Positions 34,151 to 45,707 of a stretch of DNA of 64,000 bases are shown piece by piece. The position numbers were made by a program, and so were the translations under genes. This DNA comes from Sisyra terminalis (lineage: Eukaryota > Arthropoda > Insecta > Neuroptera > Sisyridae): positions 10,186,001 to 10,250,000 of the forward strand of contig OY292276.1 in NCBI GenBank assembly GCA_958496175.1, read 5' to 3'. Numbering within the stretch: position 1 is the first letter of the stretch; each line of letters opens with the position of its first letter. Under the pieces are notes generated by a model. It was not told the DNA's origin, made no database searches, and saw nothing but the letters and a program-made list of their open reading frames with translations.

Positions 34151-34980
34151 TTTAAAAAATAATTTTACCTAATTTATTCTTCGTTTGAAAATTATTTAAT
34201 TTTTGCTATGATAAGAAAATGATTTTATAAAGTAAGACAATCGAAAATACATACTTTCGACTTATGTATTGAAAATAACAATGACATTAACGTTTAGTTT
34301 AATATCAATTTTTGGACTTCCATAGAGTAATTTGTTTTAAAATTATTTCAAGAATAGTTGTGAAAAATTGAAGACGTGGCAGTTGAATAAATTCCTGCTA
34401 ATTCGTTGCTTTGCTTGGCGTGATTTATCGAATATTTATTCGTTTAAATAACAAAATGGCAAAACAAACAGAGTGCTTTTAGTTTAATGGATAGTACGAG
34501 TATATATACAGGTGGAGGATGTGCATATTCACGTGTAGTGCTAGTCGAAAGCTTTTGTAATAAATTACTCTTATTCAAAGAATAATAAATGACTCTAACA
34601 ATTTTACAAATGAAAAATAAATCAAGCCACATTTTACTATGTAGATCTCTTTGAATTCTTGTACTACTTAAAAATATCTATTTTTGCCTTTTTTGGGTGT
34701 AATATACAAGAAAAAGAGCAGTAGTCTTGTTTCCAAAACAACTTTTCATAAGACAGTTAATCTCTAACGATTGGAAGAAGAAAATTAGCAAATAATGTCT
34801 TATAGAATGTAGAAAAAGTTAATAAGGGAAAACCAAAAATATTCGTATCGAAAACCCATTTAGTTTTTAATTTTTCAGTCTTTTACTTTGTTACTAGTCC
34901 CAAGAAACAACATTTGTTATTTATAATGTGCTTTCCAAGTTGATTTAGAATTCCTCATATTACTCTTTTGTGTAACTATT

Positions 34981-36041
34981 AGGGTGTCCGTTTTTTCCCA
35001 AATTGATTTTTTTACAGCGATCGCCCCCTGAATTTTTAGTTTAAGATATAAATAAAATTATCCCATACAATTAAGCTCTTAATTACTTGATTAAACCGTG
35101 CCGGAATCATGTTAATTTTACCATTTAAATAACAAGGGATTATTTGATTTTTTACTTTTAATTTTTTTTCTCAGAAACAAATGTATGAAAAGATTTGAGG
35201 TTAAATTATTCTGACGTAAAATTTAACGCTCTACAAAAAAGGTCTCTAATGAATTATCGATTAAATCACTCCATTAAAAGTTATTCAATATTTAACTTAA
35301 ATTAATTTGTTTAATTTGTATTTTCTAATTTATTCAACATTTAATTTGTTGACTACAAGTTCTAAGAAATTTCTCATAGATGGCGTCAGGTGAAATGGTA
35401 AAAATTTTAATTTTAATTGAACTTTTGTCGATAGTCTCATTAATTAGTATGAAATTCACTTCGTAAGTACACAATATTGATTAAAGTTCGAAAATTTATC
35501 CTGGGTATATTGAATTTCACGACTATAACGAATTCGGATCTTATGTCTCCGGGTTTAATTGTCAAAAAATGATTTTTTTGTTTAATTTTCAATTCAAGCC
35601 TTAAAATTAACACAAATAATCACTAGCGCTCTAATGATAATAATTTTTATCTTCTCTTCCAAAGATTTTATAACTAAAGAATTAAAAATGAGCAAAAAAT
35701 ATAGCAAGATATATTTTAGGCCCAAGTTAAATGTTGAATAACTTTTCATGGAGTGATTTAATCGAAAATTCATAAGAGACCTTTTTTGTAGAGCGTTAAA
35801 TTTTACGTCAGAATAATTTAACTTTTAATCTTTACATCCATTTGTTTCTGAGAAAAAAAAATTAAAGTAAAAAGTCAAATAATCCCATGTTATTTAAATG
35901 GTAATAGTAACATGATTCTGGCACGGTTTAATCAAGAAATTAAGAGTTTAATTGTATTGGATAATTTTTTATATCTTAAACTAAAAATTTTAGGGGGCGA
36001 TCGCTGTAAAAAAATCAATTTTGGAGAAAACGGACACCCTT
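34981..36041 (+). mobile_element. Foldback element, AGGGTG family, copy B
   Basis: Same organisation and orientation as 2339-3400: arms with TTTTTTCCCAAATTGA and CTCTACAAAAAAGGTCTCT, and a centre with CATAGATGGCGTCAGG. Ends CGGACACCCTT. The target duplication is not clear. Its flanks, TTAGAATTCCTCAT on the left and GTAACATTTAAAAATAAAG on the right, resemble consecutive parts of the Jockey LINE 3' UTR in antisense, so it probably inserted into that LINE end. Confidence 0.82.
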
Positions 36042-36205
36042 ATAAATATATAAGTAACATTTAAAAATAAAGCTATATAATAAGAAATAATAATTTGGCA
36101 ATAAATAGTTAATAGGAATATTTGTTTAGTTACAAAATCTATCGGGCAAATCTATTACATTCATTTTTGTAACCTTCTTATCATTTCACTGTTGGAATGA
36201 TCGTT
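36042..36205 (-). mobile_element. Jockey LINE 3' end, 5'-truncated
   Basis: The minus strand reads the last codons and 3' UTR of the same LINE as 26530-27670: ATGATAAGAAGGTTACAAAA, ATAGATTT..CCCGATAGATTTTGTAAC, the TAA stop, then ACAAATATTCCTATTAAC. About 20 bp present in the 27.4-kb copy are missing. The rest of the 3' UTR may lie across foldback B near 34940-34980. Confidence 0.78.
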
Positions 36206-38810
36206 TATTTATGTCAGGTATTGAAATCAGAATATTAAGTTTTAAAAATGGATTTAAAAAGGTAGATAAAGTTTGAAAAAATCTTAGTTATTTTTTAAAT
36301 TTCTTTATAAGAATACGTTGTCCCAAATTTCTATCATACCCAATCCTAGGAATAAATATCAATATTTTAAAGTATCAATATACCCAACATAATCCCACGA
36401 AAACATAACTTTAAAAATATTATCAAAAGTTCATTACCGAAGGTTGTACTTAGATTGTTGTCTCACTTGGTATCCGCATATTAGATTAAAAATACAAGAA
36501 CTTAACAGATATTTCGAACTTTAATAGAAATCTACTAAAATCCAAATCTTTAATTGGTCTACTCAATAAACTAAATTTATACAAAATTCTATTTCATCAA
36601 GTCTCTGCTAAAGTTGGAAATAATTTTTCTTGTTTGCTAATTTTTTTTATATGATTATTGCTTGTAATGAAAATAAACACAAACAATTTCAATAACTCAG
36701 TTTGGTATATTTTCATTTTCCATCAAATAAATGTTTTGTTTTTATCAATCCCCATATCAAAGCTCATTCATGCTACTCATGTTACATTACATGTAATACA
36801 GCTTTTAATGCACGTTTTTCTTTCATGAAATTAAAAATTACATTAATTGATCATTGATAATATGAGAGTAAATAAATTTTATATTTTTTCATTTTATTTG
36901 AAAGCAAAATATTTTCCGGAAAATTTTTGGTTTGTTGGATCTGATGAATGCGTTGATTAATGAAAAGGTAAATCTTTTTAGGTAGAGTTTTAAACTGCTT
37001 TTGATGTTCATACTAATGACGATTATCGAAAAATAAACTTTACATATCTACAATAATTTAATATAATTGATGAAGTTTAGTGATATTAAATATGGTTTTT
37101 ATTTTTGGGATTTTTTTTTTAAAATGTTTGAATGTTTTATTTTAATTTATGGTTTAAATAGAAAGAGTTAAAGTCGGTTTTTCACGAATGCTAGGATAAA
37201 TTGAGTTGAAAGGATTAAAGGGTTTGTTGGGGGTGTGAGATGGTGATGTGTTGGAAGGGACACAATGTACCACACCGCATACACCCCATGAATGTAGTAG
37301 TAGTTATTCATAGTACGAGTAACTAGGTTTGTTACATAAATTCGCATTATTCGTATCTCTGTATTCTTCAAAGGAAAATCTTAAACAAGCGAGCAACGTA
37401 TTTTCGTATTTACGTATTTATTTACCGACATATGTACTTATTTGGTTTTGCACAGAACCAACCGAAACGGAATTATGTGGTAGAAGCGCTCTATTAAAAA
37501 TAATACAATATTTTCCATTCAAACGAAAGTGAGCTTTTGTTCGCAATTTCGATGGTCTTGAAAAATGCCACGAGTTTCCACGGAAAATTTGATGCTTGAA
37601 TTCAAACTTGGGATTTCAGCCACTTGTGGTTTGGAATATATCATGGGAAATTTGGAAAAATAAATAAAAGTCGCAAAAGTATTTTTAATGCTTTAATTTT
37701 TTTTTGGGATATATTTTTAGTTGTATCATACTTTCTTTCGTGAATCGAAACCAATGTGAGGAAAAATTTTATTTTCAATTGAATTTTTTTTGGAAAAGTG
37801 ATCGTTAAAATCACTTCAGGTGCATTTATATTCATACTGACGTATTAAAAAGAAGAAAAAAAAATCGGTTTTCGTTATCTCTTTTACTTTCATTCGATAA
37901 TAAAGAAAATATCAACCTTTTCCTTTTTTCATTTAGATTTTCTTTCGTATTCCCGTAACACTGTCTATCAGTAGTCAGTACACCAGTACACTGTTTTTTT
38001 TTTTGTACTTTTTTTTTCATTCTATTCGTTTTCGTGGACGAAACGAAACGAAAAGGAAGAAAAGAAATGTAAGTTTGATACATTTTAACAAGCACAACCG
38101 GAGAGAAAATGCTTGAAACTCCTCAACGAGGAAAATCACGTGGCGAAAATGTGTTCCATCTTTGGGAGCAATGACCTCTGTAACCATGGGGATGAAATAG
38201 GTCAACGACGTCTACCCTTGAATAATGACAACATACTATAATATATATATGAGCAAATCGTCAAAAATTGTTTATTAGTACTGCGACGAATATATTTCTA
38301 TTGTGATTGCAAAAAAATGAAATCCTATAACATTCTGTAGGTATTTGTAAATGATATGTGACATAGGGTGGATGAAAGTCAGAGGGTGCAGCTGATGGAT
38401 TTACTTTTATTCGTAATCAATTGATGTTGGTTTTAAAAATTGAATTTATTTCATTTTTTTTATTGCAAAACGTCCACACAGAAATACCATTTAACTAATT
38501 GATTGATTGATTTGAATTATAAGGAAGAATGAGCTTTAAAGCTTCAAAATCGTTCATTTCATTTACCTTATTGGTTTTCCTGATAATAAAATAAACCGTT
38601 TTCAAACTTTTATTTCAATTATTGTTGATTACTACTTTTGATCAATTTCTGTAGAAATTTAAGCTTTGGTTTAAAATTTTATGTTTCCAAAATGTTATAG
38701 TACCAAAGAAAAATGAGATATAAGAGATTCTTTTTTAGTAAGGGAAAAAATTGGTCTTATGGTTTTCAAAGAAATGTACAAGGCTTTTATGGGAACTGGG
38801 GTTTTATGGA
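36206..38810. other. AT-rich intron-like sequence, no gene
   Basis: TTTTTAG|GTAGAG at 36980/36981 is a weak candidate recursive site (short tract, so-so donor). No transposon arms seen. Confidence 0.4.
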
Positions 38811-38819
38811 TGTGGCATT

Positions 38820-39890
38820 AGGATGTCCGTTATTTCCCAAATTGATTTTTTTACAGCAATCGCCCCCTGAATTATTAGTATAGGATACAAAAAAAAATAC
38901 CCAATACAATTAAGCTCTTAATTATTTGATTAAACCGTGCCGGAATCATGTTACTTTTACCATTTAAATAACATGGGATTATTTGACTTTTTACTTTTAT
39001 TTTTTTTTTCTGAGAAATAAATGGATGAAAAGATTTAAGATCAAATTATTCTGACGTAAAATTTAACGCTCTACAAAAAAAGGTCTCTTATGAATTTTCG
39101 ATTAAATAACTCCATTAAAAGTTATTCAATATTTAACTTGAATTAATTTGTTTAATTTGTATTTTGTAATTTATTCAACATTTAATTTGTTGACTACAAG
39201 TTCTAAGAAATTTCTCATAGATGGCGTCAGGTGAAATGGTAAAAATTCGAATTTTAATTGAACTTTTGTCGATAGTCTCATTAATTAGTATGAAATTCAC
39301 TTCGTAGGTACAAAATATTGATTAAAGTACGAAAATTTATCCTGGATAAATTGAATTTCACGACTATAGCGAATTCGGATCGTATGTCACTTGTTTTAAA
39401 TGTCAAAAAATGATTTTTTTGTTTAATTTTCAATTCAAGCCATAAAATTAACACAAATAATCACTGGCGCTCTAATGATAATAACTTTTATCTTCTCTTC
39501 CAATGATTTTATAGTTGAAAAAAGTAAAAATGAGCAAAAAGTTGAAAATATTGCAAGATTTATATTAGGCACAAATTAAATGTTGAATAACTTTTAATGG
39601 AGTCATTAAATCGAAAATTTATAAGAGTCCTTTTTTGTAGAGCGTTAAATTTTACGTCAGAATAATTTGACCATAAATCTTTTCATTAATTTGTTTCTGA
39701 GAAAAAAATTAAAAGTAAAAAATCAAATAATCCCATGTTATTTACATGGTAAAAGTAATATGATTCCGGCGCGGTTGAATCAAGAAATTAAGAACTTAAT
39801 TGTATTGGATAAATTTTTTTATATCTTAAACTAAAAACTCAGGGGGCGATCGATGTAAAAAAATTAATTTGGAAAATAACGGGCACCCTA
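38820..39890 (+). mobile_element. Foldback element, AGGGTG family, copy C
   Basis: Starts AGGATGTCCG and ends CGGGCACCCTA. Flanked by ATGTGGCATT (38810-38819) and ATGTGACATT (39891-39900), a 10-bp duplication with one mismatch. Arms and centre align throughout with copies A and B in the same orientation. Confidence 0.87.
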
Positions 39891-39900
39891 ATGTGACATT

Positions 39901-41394
39901 TAAGTTATTTTTTATTTTTATCATATTCTATTTTAAGGAAAGGAACCATAGAGGGACGTCTAATGATTGAGGAAGTATTTAAATTTTGACTAAATGTGGC
40001 TTAAAAGGTAAAGGAGTGTAAAATCATAAAAACTTAAAAAGTATTTAACAAAAAATAATTAATGGACATTCCTATAGTTCTTTTGATAAAGTATAACTTT
40101 TGATCCATCACAAATGTCATACGTTTCAATTTTAATCTCATATTTGATCGAAAAAATGTAAATTTCACCTTTTTCGCAGCTATAACTTCGGTTTTTTCAT
40201 ACTAAGAGGAATTTTATCATGCATGCAAATTAAACTGAAAAAAAAAATATCTCCCATTTGATCAGAAGAGCAAAGTGTTCGAGACCCATATTTTCATCCC
40301 CAAAGTTTCGCAATTAACCAGCTCGTGTAACATTGTTCATGAGGGCATTCATGATTTCATCACCCATATGCATATCGCTACCTAAATAGTACCTATACCT
40401 TTATACCGATTATAAAAGTGAATGTGATTGGGAATGTTTTCGCGTTATAAATTGAGAATATTTGACATGAAAAACCTTTTTCCAACCTTTTTGTTCGCGA
40501 ACGAAAGGTTTTTATCAGTGGTCCATTACATATTCAAACGGAACCCTTTTTTCCGAATATTTTTACTCTTTTTTTTTGATAAGACTATTTGTTAAATTAT
40601 TAATTTATTTGGGGTTTGCAGAATAAAGTTTTGTGTTCTATTTTTGAAAGAAAAGAAGGAATATTTTCTCTCAGGGAAAATTTTATTATATCTGTTGTGC
40701 TTTAATGAACAAATAATTTTTTAAATTTATTTCTAGCCTTTAATAACAAAGAAACTTTTGAACAAGCAAAGAAATTACCAAATTTGTTTATGGATTTTAT
40801 AAATAAATAATTTGTTTAACTTTTTCCACAATTGGTTTTCGAAGAAGGATCAGGATGGCTTTAGAAAATCAGAATAATGGTTCGTAATTTTCATAATCTC
40901 TTCAGGCCCTCAAATGCTTTTGCATGCTCAAATGCTCATGCTTTTGCATGAGTACCTGCAGAAATTATAAAAATTAGAGTTACGTTAATCTGAATTTTTT
41001 TAATAATCTTAATATTTGCCCTGAAATTCATGCATTGTAATTCATGAGTGGGACTTAATGGGCAATGTATAAGACATGAATTTGATTGATGAATTGATAT
41101 TTCCAATAGGATTACCGATATTTATATTTTCTCATCGACAGGTAAGGATATCCCAAAATTAAAATTTTTTGTTAGATGAGTCGAAGCCCAGTTAACTTTT
41201 GGAACCACTGTTCTAAGCAATATTTTTTTTTTTGTTATAATATAATGACTAACCATTTTTCAATGGTCTATTTCTGAAAAATACAATTTTTAAAACTCAT
41301 CAAAAAGTGAATGGGTTTTTGGGACATATGGATAATGAATCGTTTTTGATCAAATATTTTAACTATTTTAATGATACTTTGTTAGCAGAGCTGT
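39901..41394. other. AT-rich sequence with a possible fourth ratchet site
   Basis: TATTTTCTCATCGACAG|GTAAGGATAT at 41141/41142 (+) joins a fair acceptor to a good donor. A small nested repeat of AAATGCTTTTGCATG lies at 40911-40955. No gene. Confidence 0.4.
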
Positions 41395-42260
41395 CGAAGA
41401 TACTTTGGGAAAGTATCTAGGTACTAGATAAGTTACTTTTTCAAAAAGTATCGGAAATTACTTTGGGTATCTAGTTACTTCTTCAAAAAGGATCTGAAAT
41501 ACTTATTTAAATTACTTTTAAAGATACTTAAAATTATATTTTTTTAGTTATTTTGTATATATGGATATATACTTAAATTCGTAACGCAAAAGGTAAACTT
41601 ATTAGGTTATTAAATAATGTATTTTTAAAAATGATTAATTAAGGAAAAAGAAAAGTATGCAATTCTTAGCGTCTTCAAACACATCACACTTAAAAAAATG
41701 TGAAAAAAATAATATACGAGTAAGAAGTATACATAGAATTTCATAGATCAAAACAAAATAAAACTAATAATTAAAAATAAAATTATATAAAAACATCAAA
41801 AAATTCCTACAGCTTAGTTGAGTGAAAAAAAATTAAGTAAAACAATTAAAATTTGGCAGAAAAATACTTATACCTTACACCTTTTTTTGAATTACTTTTA
41901 TCATCGGTTTATAACTTTCAAGGCATTTAGGGACTTAAGGGTTAGTAAAAATGCCGTATAATGAAAAATATTGCAAAATTTTTCAACACGAGATTCAAAC
42001 CCAACACTTATCAATTTTGGGGCGACATTTTTGACCAACCGGCTACCAAAACCAAATAGGCTTAACTTTATGTTTAGTAATTATTTATTATCTTATGTAT
42101 TTTTCGATTTCAAAGTCTCTTTTTGGTATCTAAGATACTTTTTTTTATGTTACAAAATACAGTAATTTTTAAAAAGTATCTAAAATACTATTTACTTTTT
42201 GCTACAAAAGAAAGAAATTAAGATATAGTAACTTAGATACTTCAAAGTATCAAAGATTGT
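41395..42260. mobile_element. hAT-like non-autonomous element, degraded
   Basis: The left end, CAGAGCTGTCGAAGATACTT, and the many copies of AAGTATCT(A/G)G, AGTAACTTTTT and AAAAAGTA on both sides are typical of a common insect hAT MITE class. The right end is poorly matched (GATACTTCAAAGTATC at 42235-42251) and no 8-bp duplication is certain. The interior contains a tRNA-like segment. No transposase. Confidence 0.45.
41984..42056 (-). ncRNA. tRNA-like segment (SINE head or tRNA relic)
   Basis: The minus strand reads TGGTAGCCGGTTGG, a strong A box, then about 33 nt later GGGTTTGAATCTCG, a B box. Spacing fits a tRNA. The anticodon arm is not convincing, and neither a CCA-proximal stem nor a pol III T-run immediately after was confirmed. 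It may be the 5' head of a tRNA-derived SINE caught inside hAT-like DNA. Different from the 27.7 and 46.2 kb tRNA-like segments. Confidence 0.45.
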
Positions 42261-43384
42261 TTTGTAAAAGATTATTTTTTTATAGAACTTATGAAAGTTT
42301 CTAGATTTTAATTTTTCATAAAAATGCTTATTGAACTTAAAATTTTAGATCAATCGATAAGTAAACTTTGAGAAAAAAATGTTTTTCAAATATTTTTTTA
42401 CAGAAATTGAATGAGGTAGAGAATTGAAACTTCTGGAATCTTAGTATTTTTTAGTACCTACACACCTACCAAGTATCTTAAGAATATCTACCAGGGTTGG
42501 TTCACCTTATTTATGCCCCTAAGCCTCTTCCTAACGACTTGGGTTAGGGTAAACACTACACAGGTTAATTAAATAATTTCCTAATTTCTTCCCTAATTAG
42601 TACCGGCTTCTAAAATAATTTTCTAGAGTCACAATCTAAACAAGCGGCCGGGAAACCCGAGTTTATTTCCAGAATGGAGTAAAAATGATATTTATTAATA
42701 GGGAAACTTTTATAAATTGCTTTCTATAATATTTTATACCCATAAGTTCCAAAATTAAAATTTCATTTTGTTTGTAATAGTTCAATTATTTTGAAACTTC
42801 TTATTATCCGTGTAAATTAATTCAATAAATAATGGTTAATTTAAATTTATATTGATTGGCTTCCTTTAAAATGAGGTGGTAATATTGATTTATACAAAAA
42901 AATTTCTTCAATTGCTGGTCTAAAACATGAGTATTATGAATATCGTACACTTAAATTCCAACTCATATTACTAATTTTACCATCATCTAGTGCGAATTAA
43001 GTATCAATAATGAGAGTACCATGAAAAATACAGTGGGTCTACTGCTGAGTAGTGACCCAAGTCAAGTGCCCTTCCTACGAACCCTTAATGATCTCAACAA
43101 TAAAGCAAACTATTTTGCAAATAGTTAAATTAGTGGAAAAAAAACATTACTAATTGGTTATAAAAGATTAGTTACGAACAGTAGATAAAAGTTCTAGGCA
43201 AAAAAATTATTACTCTGCATTTTTTTCTTAAATCAATCGTCAAAAATATGTAAATAATCGTAATTTGATAAATAGGACTTGTCGGACTTGTAAATACTGT
43301 AGAGTAGCAAATGAAACACCGAAGAATAATTCCTTAAAACCCATCATCCTTAATCAAAATAATTTTTTTTTGCTGACTGAACAA
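42261..43384. other. AT-rich sequence, no gene recognised
   Basis: 42510-42660 is less AT-rich (CCCTAAGCCTCTTCCTAACG, GCGGCCGGGAAACCCGAG). No repeat arms identified. Confidence 0.4.
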
Positions 43385-43735
43385 TTATACTGTGTATACA
43401 ATATATAGGATATATTGCGGTCCAATTTATGTAGTATAGTTTAAAATAATAATATATAAAAATCATACTGAACAGAAGTTCAAACAAAAATATTCGTGAC
43501 GTATTGCCCAGATACGTATTTCGATTGCCAAGCAACCTTCCTCAGTGGTCATCAAGTAGTTTGGATCACTCCAGATTCACAAAATAATCACGGATTGACC
43601 ACAATTTATAAGTCGTGCCTTTCTCTTTTTGCGATGTAGTTATAGAGGGTAGTATGATTTTTATATATTATTATATTAAATTATACTACATAAATTGGAC
43701 CGCAATATATCCTATATATTGTATACACACTATCA
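43385..43735 (-). mobile_element. PLE-type relic, hammerhead family 2, flanked by inverted arms
   Basis: Outer arms 43385-43470 and 43650-43735 are inverted copies (ACTGTGTATACAATATATAGG, ATTGCGGTCCAATTTATG, TAATATATAAAAATCAT). Between them the minus strand carries the same sequence as 18850-19020, including the hammerhead. An inverted 5' fragment joined to the main body is a common product of PLE insertion. Confidence 0.65.
43503..43552 (-). ncRNA. Hammerhead ribozyme motif, family 2
   Basis: Minus strand: CCA, CUGAGGA, A, stem II GGUUGC/GCAAUC with loop UUG, GAAA, AU-ACGU-AU, C17, UGG. Relative to the 18911 copy, position 7 is G (allowed) and stem II has a G-U pair, so the fold survives sequence change. 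Confidence 0.65.
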
Positions 43736-43764
43736 CCCTTAGTTTTAAGCTACATTAAAGCTTT

Positions 43765-43915
43765 TGTTTTTTCAATAACTTTTTAGACATTGGTCTAAAA
43801 AAAATATTTTTCTTTCGACTCAAAAATATAAGTGGAATCTATTAACTTCTGTCTATTCATTCTTCGTCCATTGTTTCGAAGTCAAAAAATTGAATTTTAA
43901 GCAGAATATTTTTCT
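43765..43915 (-). repeat. Dispersed repeat R2, copy 1
   Basis: The minus strand matches 48763-48899: TTTTTTGACTTCGAAACAATG, GACGAAGAATGAA, TTAATAGATTCCACTTATAT, TTTTGAGTCGAAA. Unknown family, non-coding. Confidence 0.75.
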
Positions 43916-45020
43916 GCTCTAAAAATTTTCTCAAAGAGCTTTCACGTGAAATTTTTAATTTGTAGGTCAAAAGGCGCATTCATCGCGCCATAGACGTGAA
44001 ATAAAAGACATTTATTTACAAAGAATTTCCATATTAATTATCCACTCGTTCCTGCTCGAGAATATTTTCTTTAATAATCCATCTCATCGTAACTTCTTCC
44101 TCTTCCTTTGATGCACTGACTCATTTTTCTTTTTCAAAAACTTTAATATTGCGAATGAAGTGTTCTCTAATTTATTTAAACATCCATCCACTGTCAAGCG
44201 ATGCTTTTTTGCAGATCATCTATTGCATTTTTTCTAGTGCATAATTTTTTTTGTTGCTATAGTCTCATAAAGATCCAACTAATTTGCAAATAAACCACGT
44301 TAATTTCTGCTCGTAGACAATGGGTGGAATTGTGTTATATGCCTGATAAGCGATTGTATATTATATCGGTAGAGCAAACTCATAAAATGTTGTTGTAATG
44401 AGTGAGAAGTTTAGAACTGACTCGCTATCGTTATAATGGTAATAATTATAATCATTAAGATTACGTTATATCGCACAATGTACGGTTATGTATTGTATGA
44501 TATGTATTGTGAGCGTTACGGTGAGTTGGGCATAGAAGGGTTGCTAAAAGTAAATGGGGCGGGAAAATATGTACTTGTGAAGGCTGTCAGAACTAAAGTG
44601 GTTTGATCAACATGGAATACTCGTACAATGGCTGTAATTAATGCATAAATATTTTATATATATATATACGAAATGCTTTATAATATATGCACAACATTTT
44701 AATTATATGTCTGTCAGATGTATGTGTGCCCATTAGAAATACCCATACGTATTCCTTGCAAAAGTAATTACGTAACTAATGAAGCTAATTTTATTTGTCC
44801 CTAATTCTAGAACATGCATTCTCGTAAATTTTTACGAATAGTAGTTAAAAAAGGCTGCTTTTCTAATAATTGAGTCGCTTATTTTGAAAGTGGCTTAAGT
44901 CCATTTCAAGAATAGTTCATATAGTTACTATTTTTTGCAACAATAAATACATAAATTTCACAATCAAAGACTATTAGTGTATCAAAAATGAATATCATAA
45001 ATAATTTCTATAACAAAATA
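43916..45020. other. AT-rich sequence; lone arm of the 5761 MITE at 44872-44935
   Basis: 44872-44935 repeats the arm CGCTTATTTTGAAAGTGG..AAGTCCATTTCAAG without a partner. A (TA)n tract lies at 44656-44668. No gene. Confidence 0.5.
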
Positions 45021-45065
45021 GACAATTCAAGTAGTTTAAGATCGTTTTTTTTTAATATTTTTAAT

Positions 45066-45120
45066 ATTCAAATTAGTTACGTTTCGTTACGTATCGTAAC
45101 TTCATCAGAATTCTTGAATC
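45066..45120 (-). ncRNA. Hammerhead ribozyme motif, tandem unit 1
   Basis: Minus strand: AUUCAA..AUU, CUGAUGA, A, stem II GUUACG/CGUAAC with loop AUA, GAAA, CGU, A17, ACU..UUGAAU. The outer stem I (AUUCAA/UUGAAU) is intact; the inner one (AUU/ACU) has a mismatch. Confidence 0.68.
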
Positions 45121-45208
45121 ACAAAGTATCATATTAATAATTTGTATAAATAAGAAGACAATTCCAATTATTTAAGATCGATTTTTTTTTTATTTAATAT
45201 TTTTTAAT

Positions 45209-45265
45209 ATTCAAATTAATCACGTTTCGTTACGTATCGTAACTTCATCAGACTTCCTGAATCAC
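45209..45265 (-). ncRNA. Hammerhead ribozyme motif, tandem unit 2, altered cleavage base
   Basis: Same core and perfect stem II as unit 1; inner stem I AGU/AUU pairs through a G-U. After stem III the base at position 17 is G (GAAACGUG), which the hammerhead consensus does not allow, so this unit is probably inactive even if it folds. Confidence 0.65.
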
Positions 45266-45304
45266 AAAGAATATAATATTTTCAATTTAAATTCAATAAA
45301 TAAA

Positions 45305-45600
45305 TCATTTTTTTTTCTTTCAGATCATTATTATCTAATCCTTCCAATTTAAACCTTGATCCTCTAAACTCAATGTCCTTAATAATTGTAGGGATAGGTA
45401 TGTTACGACCTCTTAATTGCAAACCAAAATTAGGTGGTAAATTCTTAATATTTTCCACGTATACAGGCAGTTGTGCACCTGAGTAATTAAATACAAACTT
45501 ATTTTTAGTATTTGTACCTTCATTTCAATACGGTGCCCCCTCCAAATTCAGTTTTTTTTTAATTTATGAATATTGTCGGCTTTAATCTTTCCAAACGCTA
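45305..45600 (-). pseudogene. Penelope-like RT, N-terminal fragment
   Basis: Minus-strand residues include NTKNKFVFNYSGAQLPVY, IKNLPPNFGL and NIPIPTIIKDIEF. The pattern V.N.S...L......L.L.P.F.L, followed by a short spacer and I.D.E, is characteristic of the start of PLE reverse transcriptases (recognised by pattern, not by search). Upstream, ADNIHKLKKKLN may be its lead-in, with a frameshift or stop between. The catalytic RT motifs and GIY-YIG endonuclease are absent. The hammerhead pair lies downstream of this fragment, which is odd because the N terminus should follow a terminal repeat. Probably a rearranged or truncated insertion. Confidence 0.6.
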
Positions 45601-45707
45601 ACTTTTTTTTTATAATCTATCATACATAAACGAAATAATTCCACAGGAATAGCATTTAATTCCTGCTTAATATTGTGTATACAATTTATCTATATCTATA
45701 CTAATAT

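Larger units (their letters stand above)
45021..45310 (-). mobile_element. Tandem pair of hammerhead units (PLE terminal repeat)
   Basis: Two units about 136 bp apart, each containing GACAATTC, TTTAAGATCG, a T-rich stretch, the hammerhead and GAATCACAAAG. Tandem hammerhead units are the arrangement described for PLE terminal repeats, where the minimal stem III needs a neighbour to pair with. A PLE reverse-transcriptase fragment lies directly beside it at 45305-45600. Confidence 0.72.
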
